A DNA stretch of 64,000 nt. Source: Hymenobacter jeollabukensis (GTDB lineage Bacteria; Bacteroidota; Bacteroidia; Cytophagales; Hymenobacteraceae). The stretch is taken from the NCBI RefSeq assembly GCF_005771675.1, contig NZ_VAJM01000016.1:62001-126000 (forward strand), written 5' to 3'. Under the pieces are notes generated by a model. That model was not told the origin of the DNA and did not search any database. It saw only the letters and a program-made list of their open reading frames with translations. Below, in pieces: positions 48,692-55,773 of this stretch (positions are counted from its first letter, which is position 1; each line of letters begins with the position of its first letter). The position numbers were made by a program, and so were the translations under genes.

Positions 48692-48967
48692 CTAGCCCTG
48701 GCCATCTGCCTGGTGCGAGCGGGGATGGAGCAGCAGCGCCGTCAGGGTGTAGACCAGTAGGGCCAGCGGCAGCACGGCCACCACCAACAGCAGGAAAGCC
48801 GGCTCGCCGCTGAAGCCGCCCACGGCCAGGCCCAGGGCTGCGGCCACGCCCCACAAGCGGCGGTGCCGGCGTGGCGCGTAGGCCCGCCCGAAGAGCACCA
48901 GCTGCACCAGCAGCAGCCCGCCCGAGAACAGGACCACCGCAATCAGGTAGGATTTCAACCAGAGCAT
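48692..48967 (-). CDS. Small membrane protein
   Basis: 91 residues with hydrophobic segments at about 4-26, 38-50 and 53-80 and a basic loop (RAYAPRRHRRLWG). First of the four-gene run, 12 bases after the DUF5131 stop. Confidence 0.65.
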   Translation of the reverse strand: MLWLKSYLIAVVLFSGGLLLVQLVLFGRAYAPRRHRRLWGVAAALGLAVGGFSGEPAFLLLVVAVLPLALLVYTLTALLLHPRSHQADGQG

Positions 48968-48979
48968 GAGCAGGCGCGG

Positions 48980-49903
48980 CTAGGGCTCCAAGGGAAATTC
49001 ACGCCGGCGGAACTCCTCGGGAATCTCATCGAGCAGCTCGCCGACTTTGCTGGAGCAGCCCCAGGCCTTGGCCAGCTTGGTGCCGGCCTGCTTGAAGAAA
49101 TAGGCCACGCCCATGTCGCCCCAGTAGTCGCGCAGCTGCCGCGCCCAGTCTTCCTGCATCAGGCGGGCCTGCGGGCCGGATTCGCCGCCGACAATGACCA
49201 TGTGGATCATCTCGTAGGGCATCCAGTCGAGCTTGTAGTCGCTGCGGCAGTTCGGGCAGTACTGCTCCGATTCCCACACGCCGGCGGTGCACCGCTTGCA
49301 CATAAGCAGGTCTTCCTGCTCCTGATCAGGCAGCCGCCGGGTGCAATCAACCAGCGGGTAGGGAATGCTGGAGAGCAGCGGCTCGTAGCTGATGAACCGG
49401 GTCTGCGCCGGGATGCGCAGCAGGTCCACGACGCGCGCCCGGGTCTTGTCGTCCTCGATGGTGGCGCCTACCCAGACGTTGTCCGGCAGCTGACCGTACT
49501 TGTTGCGCCAGTAACCGGTGCGCGGCAGCATGGCCATAACGTTTTCCGGGCGTTTGGTCAGGAACTGCCAGATCAGATGCTCTTTCGTTTGCTCGACCAG
49601 CGGCCAGAGCCGCGCCCGGGCGGCTTCGAGTTGCGGGTCATCGAGAAACAAATCCGTCATCGAGGAGCAAAACACCTTGCGCTGCACCCCGGCCTGTTGG
49701 GCCTTGCGGAACCAACGCAGGGGTTTTGCCCAGTTTTCGTCGCTGAGCAGCCGGCGCTCTTTGCCGGGGCCGAACACGTCGAAGCCCCAGCGCGTGGCCA
49801 GCGTCTCGGCGTAGCAGAATTTGCAGCCCTGGGAGACTTTCTCGCAGCCCCAGTCGATGTTGAACGTGTGGTCGCACCACTGTATGCCAGTGACTTCGCC
49901 CAT
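48980..49903 (-). CDS. DUF5131 / phage Gp37-Gp68-family protein
   Basis: 307 residues. Hallmarks: GIQWCDHTFNIDWGCEKVSQGCKFCYAE with the clustered cysteines of a radical-SAM-like fold, FCSSMTDLFLDD, LTKRPENV, VWVGATIEDDKTR, ISYEPLL and VIVGGESGPQARLM. A zinc-ribbon-like insertion (MCKRCTAG...YCPNCRSD) lies near 215-235. The family is common in phages and plasmids and its substrate is unknown. Eight bases separate it from the gene upstream. Confidence 0.85.
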   Translation of the reverse strand: MGEVTGIQWCDHTFNIDWGCEKVSQGCKFCYAETLATRWGFDVFGPGKERRLLSDENWAKPLRWFRKAQQAGVQRKVFCSSMTDLFLDDPQLEAARARLWPLVEQTKEHLIWQFLTKRPENVMAMLPRTGYWRNKYGQLPDNVWVGATIEDDKTRARVVDLLRIPAQTRFISYEPLLSSIPYPLVDCTRRLPDQEQEDLLMCKRCTAGVWESEQYCPNCRSDYKLDWMPYEMIHMVIVGGESGPQARLMQEDWARQLRDYWGDMGVAYFFKQAGTKLAKAWGCSSKVGELLDEIPEEFRRREFPLEP

Positions 49904-49911
49904 AGCGGTCC

Positions 49912-50352
49912 TTAGTGAGAAGTGGTAAGTTGACGGGGGCGGCGGTCGATGACGCGCCCTTTCCGGTCGCGTTTGAAGCCTGGCAGCGGCAGCAGCAGCA
50001 CGTCCCGCTCGCCGGAGCGCTGGGCCGAAAACACCTGCTCGTAGTAGCCCGAAAAGGCCACCCGGATATCACCCCCGCCGGCGGGCACTTCCAGCAGGTA
50101 GCCGCCTTCCGCGTTGGTGATGCAGAGATATTTTGGGCTGCCGGCCAACGTGACCGTGGCGCCGGCCAGCGGGAGGCTGAATTCGTCGACGACTACGCCC
50201 GTCAGCGTGAGCCACGCCGGCGGGGTATCTGCCGCGTCCGTGGCCGGGGCAGGCGTCGCGAGCGAATCGGCCTGCTGGGCCTGGGCGCTGGCCGACGGCG
50301 ACCAGGTAAGCAAGCTGGCCAGGGCAACCAGCGCGAAGGGGAATTGGGGCAT
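49912..50352 (-). CDS. Secreted protein with carboxypeptidase-regulatory-like domain
   Basis: 146 residues from the ATG at 50352 (MPQFPFALVALASLLTWS). Signal peptide to about residue 23, a Thr/Ala/Pro linker, then one beta-sandwich domain (LTGVVVDEFSLPLAGATVTLAG...NAEGGYLLEVPAGG). The tail is basic (KRDRKGRVIDRRPRQ). Probably periplasmic; role within the operon unclear. Confidence 0.7.
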   Translation of the reverse strand: MPQFPFALVALASLLTWSPSASAQAQQADSLATPAPATDAADTPPAWLTLTGVVVDEFSLPLAGATVTLAGSPKYLCITNAEGGYLLEVPAGGGDIRVAFSGYYEQVFSAQRSGERDVLLLPLPGFKRDRKGRVIDRRPRQLTTSH

Positions 50353-50375
50353 AGGGAGAAATAAGGCGGGGTGAA

Positions 50376-50723
50376 TCAGCGGGAGTAAGTCGGGCGCACG
50401 GGCGCATCGAGCAGCGGCAGGATCTGCAGCAAGACCGCCGCGTCGGGCCGGTGCGCCGCCGCGGCCGGTGAGAGCAGCCACCGGGCGGCGACGATGGCCC
50501 CGCAGGTGGCAATGCAGCTGCCTTGCTCGTAGAGCGTCTGCAGCTGCTGCACCTGGTCGTTGTAGCCGGCCAGCACCGGCAGCAGCTTGGTCAGGGGTTG
50601 CGCCATCAAGGCCGAGAGGTGTTGGTCCGTCGGCGCCGTGGGCAGCTTGTCCTGCAGGAGTTGGCGGCCGGCGCATACCAGGGCTTCGCCCGAGCAGTTG
50701 AACCAGGAATTGGCTGTTTTCAT
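50376..50723 (-). CDS. Hypothetical protein
   Basis: 115 residues from the ATG at 50723 (MKTANSWFNCSGEALVCAG), chosen because it follows the TTTCCCCCTACTGCC leader motif by 17 bases and avoids the non-coding-looking upstream extension. Helical with four Cys. No domain recognised. Part of the leftward run from 52987. Confidence 0.5.
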   Translation of the reverse strand: MKTANSWFNCSGEALVCAGRQLLQDKLPTAPTDQHLSALMAQPLTKLLPVLAGYNDQVQQLQTLYEQGSCIATCGAIVAARWLLSPAAAAHRPDAAVLLQILPLLDAPVRPTYSR

Positions 50724-50728
50724 GGCGT

Positions 50729-50968
50729 TTAGGAATTGGTGGCAGTAGGGGGAAAGGGCGGCCGAAACGGCGGCTGCACGACGCGCCAGCGGATGCGGCG
50801 GCCCGGCACGACGAAGCGGCCGGCGCCCTGGAGCTCGACCAGCACCGAGCCGTTGCGGCCGCGTTGCCAGGTGCCGCCGGGGCTGAGCACCGGGCGCAGC
50901 AGCAGGCCCCGCAGGCACGGGGCCGTGTGCTGGTCGCCCTGGTAGGAGTAGTGACGCACGACGACCAT
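50729..50968 (-). CDS. Small basic protein
   Basis: 79 residues, Arg-rich with beta-strand character. Tightly packed between the methyltransferase (4 bases) and the next gene (5 bases), which supports it as real. Function unknown. Confidence 0.5.
   Translation of the reverse strand: MVVVRHYSYQGDQHTAPCLRGLLLRPVLSPGGTWQRGRNGSVLVELQGAGRFVVPGRRIRWRVVQPPFRPPFPPTATNS
50741..50755 (-). promoter_or_regulatory. Leader motif TTTCCCCCTACTGCC, minus strand
   Basis: 17 bases before the ATG at 50723 and inside the 3' end of the preceding small gene. Confidence 0.35.
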
Positions 50969-50972
50969 AGCC

Positions 50973-52571
50973 TCAGGCAGCTTGGAGGAATATGTCGCCT
51001 TGTTCCCAGCGGTGCACCACGCCCCGCCGCAGCTTGGGCAGGCGCTTGCCGCGCCAGCGCTCCAGTACCGGGCCCATGGCCCGCGCCAGGGCGGCGGCCA
51101 CGGCCGGTACGACGGCGTTGCCGAGCATCTTCTTTTGCTCCGTCACCGTGCCCAACAGGTGGTAGTCGGCCGGGAAGCCCATGAGCAGCTTCAGCTCATC
51201 CACCGTGAGCATGCGCATGAACACGTCGGTAATGCCGCATTCCAGGCAAAACGCTTTCAGGGCCAGCATGACGGCCGAGTCGCCGGGTTGCGGCAGCAGC
51301 TTGCTCACGCCCTCGCAGCTGACCTGCGCCAGGTACGGATGCCGCCGGGAGGCCAGCACTGTGCGCGCCGGCAGATCCAGGCCGCGCGGGGCGTTGGTGA
51401 ACTGATGGGCGAAGAGAAACGCCACCTTGGCTATCCGGTCCTTCGTGGTGACCGTCGCGGCGGGTTCGTCCATGTGCCGGAACCCCCCCTTGCGGTAGTA
51501 GGTCATCAGGAACTGGTTGCCGCCGTTGCTGAGCACGGCCAGCGCCGGCCGGCGGAGCGAACGGACCGACCGCGCTTCCGAGTCGTTGGCGCGGGTGCCG
51601 TTGTTCTGGTAGATGACCTGCTCGACGTGCAGGGCCAGGCGCAAGCTGGCCCGGTCCACCTGCCGCCACGGCACGCCCCAGCCGGCACTCTTTTTCCCTA
51701 CTGCCCGCGCTACTTCGCGCTGCAGGCCTTGGTGGATGCGGCGCAGGGTGTTGTCGGCCAGCGGGTCCGGCCGGGTGCCGCGCTTTTTGCTGGTGCGGGT
51801 GCGGTTGAAGATGCTGCGGCCGCGCTGCTGCAGCTGCAACACTTCCCCGGCCCCGCGCCAGCGCGGCAACCCGTTCCGGCCGAACTCATCGTGCGTCGGT
51901 TCGGGCCACACGATGGGCATTTCGCCCCGGGTGAAGATGGAGAAATACCGCAGGCGCGACTGCGGCGCCCCGTAATCGGCGGCGTTGAGCAGGCGGTACT
52001 CGTAGTTGGTGTACCCCATTTCCTGCATGGCCCGCAGCCAGCGGCGGTAGTATTCCCCTTTGCGAGCCTTGTCGGGCACGAGCGGCACGTCCCATTCCTG
52101 GGTTTCCTCGTTCCAGACCCGCACGATGTTGCCCTGCTTGTCGCGCTTCTCCGTCAGCGGGCCCCAGTCGCGGTATTCGCGCACGTTCTCGACGTACACG
52201 ACTTCCAGGTTCAGCGCGAAGCAGAAGCGGGGCATCTGCTCGGCGTGGGCGCGCTCCTGCTCGTTGCAGGGCCGGCCGCCGCGGGCGATGCTGAAGAACA
52301 CGCAGGAGGGTGAAAACCAGCCCACCCGCGCCGTAGGCAGCAGTTTCGGGCTGGCTTTGAAAATGTCGGCCCGGACGTGGCGCACGCCCTGGAAGTTGAA
52401 GCGGTGCGTGTCGATGCAGGTTTGGTTGTGGTTCAGCGCCGCGATGACGTCGAAGCCGCCTTGCTTGCCGCCGAGGGAACCGCCGCCGCCGCCAGCGAAG
52501 AAATCAACCATCGTCGGCTTGTCGCCGGCGACAAAGCGTTGGAGCTGGCCCGCTGCCTCAGAGCACACCAT
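50973..52571 (-). CDS. C5-cytosine DNA methyltransferase
   Basis: 532 residues. Motif I TMVDFFAGGGGGSLGGKQGGF (as two parts around residues 20-40), motif IV SPSCVFFS with the catalytic Cys (usual PPC replaced by PSC), motif VI VYVENV, motif VIII QSRLRYF and motif X LGNAVVPAVAAALARA. A large target-recognition region lies between VIII and IX. No restriction enzyme is adjacent, so an orphan, phage- or plasmid-type methylase protecting the element is likely. The C-terminus ends EQGDIFLQAA, similar to the clamp-binding-like tail of the 3180 protein. Confidence 0.9.
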   Translation of the reverse strand: MVCSEAAGQLQRFVAGDKPTMVDFFAGGGGGSLGGKQGGFDVIAALNHNQTCIDTHRFNFQGVRHVRADIFKASPKLLPTARVGWFSPSCVFFSIARGGRPCNEQERAHAEQMPRFCFALNLEVVYVENVREYRDWGPLTEKRDKQGNIVRVWNEETQEWDVPLVPDKARKGEYYRRWLRAMQEMGYTNYEYRLLNAADYGAPQSRLRYFSIFTRGEMPIVWPEPTHDEFGRNGLPRWRGAGEVLQLQQRGRSIFNRTRTSKKRGTRPDPLADNTLRRIHQGLQREVARAVGKKSAGWGVPWRQVDRASLRLALHVEQVIYQNNGTRANDSEARSVRSLRRPALAVLSNGGNQFLMTYYRKGGFRHMDEPAATVTTKDRIAKVAFLFAHQFTNAPRGLDLPARTVLASRRHPYLAQVSCEGVSKLLPQPGDSAVMLALKAFCLECGITDVFMRMLTVDELKLLMGFPADYHLLGTVTEQKKMLGNAVVPAVAAALARAMGPVLERWRGKRLPKLRRGVVHRWEQGDIFLQAA

Positions 52572-52606
52572 CTATATAAGGAGTAGAAATGAGCAATCGG
52601 GACAGG

Positions 52607-52987
52607 TTAGGCGGTAGCCGTTTCCGCCGGCACCGGTGCGCCCGGAGCCACGCGCAGGGTCGCGGCACAGGCCGAGCAGAGGTCGGGTTCCACCCAGGTC
52701 AGGAAGGGGCGCGCGTCGGGCGACGTGCTGAGCACGTCCAAGTCTACTTGCCCGCAGCTGCGGCAGCACTGGTCGGTGCTCAGGTAGAAGGCGCCGGCTG
52801 CCGGGGTGACGTAGGAGTTTTGCCCGTTCTCGGTGAGCAGCACCGGCTGCGGGGTGCGCAGCCGCTGCAGGCCGAGCAACGGCATGAGTACTTCGGGGTG
52901 CGGCCCCGCCAGGGCCATCGAGTCGAGCTGGTCGGCCGGAACCGTATTCAGAATGTGCTCAACCAGGGTACGCCAGGTATGCTGCAT
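52607..52987 (-). CDS. Hypothetical zinc-ribbon protein
   Basis: 126 residues with CRSCGQ (about 74) and CSAC (about 105), a probable zinc ribbon. First gene of the leftward run containing the methyltransferase. No family recognised. Confidence 0.6.
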   Translation of the reverse strand: MQHTWRTLVEHILNTVPADQLDSMALAGPHPEVLMPLLGLQRLRTPQPVLLTENGQNSYVTPAAGAFYLSTDQCCRSCGQVDLDVLSTSPDARPFLTWVEPDLCSACAATLRVAPGAPVPAETATA

Positions 52988-53109
52988 GTCTGGGAAGGTG
53001 AAGTGGACGAGGCGAAGCGGTGGGATGCAAGCGGTGTTGCATCAACTAGTCGGGTTTCGCATTATTTACCCGAGTCAGTGAGGCGGATTTTGCGGCGGGC
53101 GGCGGCGGG

Positions 53110-53148
53110 TAACAAGGCTTGATAACTCTTAATTATCGACCCTTGTTA
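53110..53148. repeat. Long hairpin in the divergent intergenic region
   Basis: Arms TAACAAGG-C-TTGATAA and TTATCGA-C-CCTTGTTA with a seven-base loop; 15 of 16 positions pair, counting one G-T. Confidence 0.6.
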
Positions 53149-53155
53149 GGAACCA

Positions 53156-53183
53156 TTAAAGCCGCGCCGAAGCGCGGCTTTAA
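53156..53183. terminator. Perfect hairpin with CGAA/TTCG tetraloop
   Basis: TTAAAGCCGCGC / GCGCGGCTTTAA closed by CGAA (TTCG on the other strand). It lies between divergently oriented genes, upstream of both, so it is not an ordinary gene-end terminator. Confidence 0.6.
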
Positions 53184-53273
53184 ATCGTCCATCTACTATA
53201 TAAACTACTGCCCCCGGTTGCCTTTTTCACACCGTAATTACCGTGGGCAATTCAAAGATAGGAAGTTATTTCA

Positions 53274-53290
53274 AAGTTCAAGCAAAACTC
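53274..53290. promoter_or_regulatory. AAGTT-N7-AACTC motif
   Basis: One mismatch to the AAGTT-N7-AACTT repeats; about 86 bases before the ATG at 53376. Confidence 0.35.
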
Positions 53291-53375
53291 AACAAAAATT
53301 AAATCATATAGGCCCGGCTACCCGCCCGGCAGCGGTAATATTGCAGCAGCGCTACACGCCTTATTGACCGCTCCA

Positions 53376-53711
53376 ATGCCGCTGTTTGCTTTCCTCTCGA
53401 TGTTGTGGCTGACCGGGCCTGCCAGCCCCGCCGCTGATCTGTGGCCCCGCCGCGTGCACGTCGCGCCCGGGCGCATGCACCGCGGCCGCACGGCGGCCGT
53501 GCGCATCATCGGCTTCAGCGACCAGCCCGTCGAGCTGCGCATCCTAAACTACCAGGGGCTGACGGTCTGGGAAACGCGCCTATTGCCGGCCTGCTACGTG
53601 TACCATCACCGGCTGCGGCTGCCGGGGCAACTGGGCCCAGGCAACTACTTGGTACTGCTGCAGGCCGAGGAGCGGCCGTGGCAGGCCCGGACTTGGTTGA
53701 TGATTAGGTGA
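53376..53711 (+). CDS. Secreted protein resembling an isolated T9SS-tail-like beta domain
   Basis: 111 residues from the ATG at 53376 (MPLFAFLSMLWLTGPASPA, a likely signal peptide). The mature part has VELRILNYQGLTVWETRL and LPGQLGPGNYLVLLQAEE, which follow the strand pattern of the C-terminal sorting domains of type IX secretion cargo, but here without a cargo domain. May instead be an Ig-like adaptor. Function unknown. Confidence 0.55.
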   Translation: MPLFAFLSMLWLTGPASPAADLWPRRVHVAPGRMHRGRTAAVRIIGFSDQPVELRILNYQGLTVWETRLLPACYVYHHRLRLPGQLGPGNYLVLLQAEERPWQARTWLMIR

Positions 53712-53763
53712 ATTTTGCGCGAACAGTTGACGTTCTTTGCACTTCCACTACTGTTCACTGCCC

Positions 53764-54024
53764 ATGAGTTTCTTGCAAATGTCGAGCTTCCACCAATGCA
53801 TAATCTCCAATCAGGAGAACGTGCTGCGGAGCAAGGATGCGTTGTGGCTTACGGTGAAAGACAACACCCTTTCGCTACGGCTGGAGACCCCCAAAACCGG
53901 GCGGTCCAACATTGAGCTAACCCCAGAACAGACAGTGGAGCTCATTGAGTGGTTGCAGAACCGGCTTAAAGCCATGAAACCTGTCCAGGTTGCATTGCCC
54001 CTGAACCCAACTGCAGCCGAGTAA
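53764..54024 (+). CDS. Hypothetical small protein
   Basis: 86 residues from the ATG at 53764 (MSFLQMSSFHQCIIS), preceded by CACTGCCC. Reads as a small beta-alpha fold (LWLTVKDNTLSLRLETP, then LTPEQTVELIEWLQNRL). No family recognised. Followed by a strong terminator. Confidence 0.6.
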   Translation: MSFLQMSSFHQCIISNQENVLRSKDALWLTVKDNTLSLRLETPKTGRSNIELTPEQTVELIEWLQNRLKAMKPVQVALPLNPTAAE

Positions 54025-54048
54025 GCTCCCCATACCTATTGCACCTTG

Positions 54049-54081
54049 ACAACGCCCGGCAGCATAGCTGCCGGGCGTTGT
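54049..54081. terminator. Terminator after the 53764 gene
   Basis: Perfect 15-bp stem ACAACGCCCGGCAGC / GCTGCCGGGCGTTGT with an ATA loop. Confidence 0.8.
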
Positions 54082-54105
54082 TGCGTAAGAAAGGCGGTAC
54101 TTTTA

Positions 54106-54540
54106 ATGCCAATGCATCCTTTCGCTAACCACGACGAGCCGGCGCACATCCAGAAAGCCCGCCAGCAATTCGCCCAAACAATGGCCGCGCAGCCCGAGCT
54201 GCTGGCCGCCGGCATGCAGGCCCTCGACCTGGCCAGCGCCGCGTTTGTCGACGCGGAACAGGCATTGCCGAAGCTGGAGGCCAGCCGCCGGCGCGTGGCC
54301 GAGCTGGAGCAGATCATAGCCAGCACCAAGCACATTCGAAACGGGCGTAAGAACCGCAACCATAAGTGGCGCCAGCAGCTGCGGAAACTGCGCTCGATCC
54401 TGACCAGCGCCACGGCGTCGGATAAGAACAAGATCCGCTCGCTGCTGAGCACTATCGATTTTTGGTTGGCCACAGGCCAAGCCCGTGAATCAGCTGTCCC
54501 CGACGACTCAGCTAATGCACCTGCCTCACCAACGGAATAG
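54106..54540 (+). CDS. Coiled-coil protein, unknown function
   Basis: 144 residues from the ATG at 54106 (MPMHPFANHDEPA); earlier in-frame codons lie in the terminator. Mostly charged helices (ASRRRVAELEQIIASTKHIR, then a basic NGRKNRNHKWRQQLRKLRS). TACTTTTA just upstream is close to a -7 element and would give a very short leader. Possibly DNA-binding or structural. Confidence 0.6.
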   Translation: MPMHPFANHDEPAHIQKARQQFAQTMAAQPELLAAGMQALDLASAAFVDAEQALPKLEASRRRVAELEQIIASTKHIRNGRKNRNHKWRQQLRKLRSILTSATASDKNKIRSLLSTIDFWLATGQARESAVPDDSANAPASPTE

Positions 54541-54569
54541 CGAGAAGAATCACCATAAAACTTGATTTG

Positions 54570-55721
54570 ATGAGTCCGCATAGCTTAGAACCTATCATTC
54601 GCAATCTGATATATTCCAAACGCGAAGGGGACTACTGGGATTTCAAAGCCGAGCCTCATAGCAACAATGCCAGCTTGCTGCACGACCTGCTGTGCCTTGC
54701 TAACTCTCTGCACCAAGGAAACCGTTACTTGATTCTGGGTGTCGATGACCCTAGCAAGGGCGCCAACGTTGTCGGCCTTACTCAAGGCCAAGAAGGCCGT
54801 AAGACCCAGGCTCAATACATCGACTTTCTACGAGGGCAGAAGTTTGCCAGCGGTTCACGACCCGAAATTACAATGGTGACTTTAGTCCTTGACGGTAAAG
54901 AGGTCGATGTCCTAGTTGTGCTTGATACACCGCACAAACCGTATTGGCTTACTGAAGATTATTCAGGAGATAAGGGCAAGGTAGTTCGTGCACAATACAT
55001 CTACACACGGGTGGGCGACACGAATACGCCCATGACGAAAGCTGCGGACCCGCACCATATTGAAAAGATGTGGCGGCAACGCTTCGGGATGGATCTTATG
55101 CCTCGCGAGCGGATGAAGCAATTACTTTACCAGCCCCTGGACTGGGAAATCGATTTCAACATAAAAAAGTATGCGTACCACAAGCACCTGTCTGACTACC
55201 GTGTGACGTTATCTGAGCAGGAGGAACTGTGGGAGCCGTTTAGCTTCTTCTTTACCAACAAAAAGTCCTTTTGGGGTACTGCCTCGTTTGCTTACAACGC
55301 AACGACTCTCTTTGAAATGGACTATGTCTACTTGGACGAAATGCGCCTTATGCTCCCATTCCCTGAAACTGGATATGTAGAGCTGAAAGACCGTACGGTG
55401 TGGTATTACCATTATAACCAAGACCTCGTGGGTGGATTCCTGACGTTTTTAACCGAAGGCCGATCTGGGTTTGAATCACGTGGCATGAAAGCCCCTTTTC
55501 TGCTTTTCAAGAACGAGACTGACCAAAATGCTTTCGATGCCTTTGTGCAGCAACATGAACAGTTGTTAGAAGAAGCCGATCCGGGCTACTGGGCGCAGGA
55601 AGCAGCTAAAGAAATGCGCAAAGCGGGGCATGAACACCAAACGGACCCTATCGATTTAGGTAAGCTCTGCGTGGTTTACCAAAAATGGCGCCGCGGCGGA
55701 CATACTAGAGAGCAGTTGTAG
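54570..55721 (+). CDS. AlbA_2 (Schlafen-like) domain protein
   Basis: 383 residues from the ATG at 54570. The N-terminal 150 residues follow the AlbA_2 pattern: EGDYWDFKAEP, LLHDLLCLANSL, NRYLILGVDD, EVDVLVVLDTPHKPYWL, AQYIYTRVGDTNTPM. The C-terminal 200 residues are aromatic-rich and unassigned. AlbA_2 proteins bind nucleic acids or nucleotides and occur in regulators and in several phage-defence systems; which applies here is open. Its base composition is clearly more AT-rich than its neighbours, suggesting separate acquisition. Confidence 0.75.
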   Translation: MSPHSLEPIIRNLIYSKREGDYWDFKAEPHSNNASLLHDLLCLANSLHQGNRYLILGVDDPSKGANVVGLTQGQEGRKTQAQYIDFLRGQKFASGSRPEITMVTLVLDGKEVDVLVVLDTPHKPYWLTEDYSGDKGKVVRAQYIYTRVGDTNTPMTKAADPHHIEKMWRQRFGMDLMPRERMKQLLYQPLDWEIDFNIKKYAYHKHLSDYRVTLSEQEELWEPFSFFFTNKKSFWGTASFAYNATTLFEMDYVYLDEMRLMLPFPETGYVELKDRTVWYYHYNQDLVGGFLTFLTEGRSGFESRGMKAPFLLFKNETDQNAFDAFVQQHEQLLEEADPGYWAQEAAKEMRKAGHEHQTDPIDLGKLCVVYQKWRRGGHTREQL

Positions 55722-55773
55722 GATGCAGCCCTGTGCTAAGTCAAGGGACTTCGCAAAAATAAATCAATACTAC

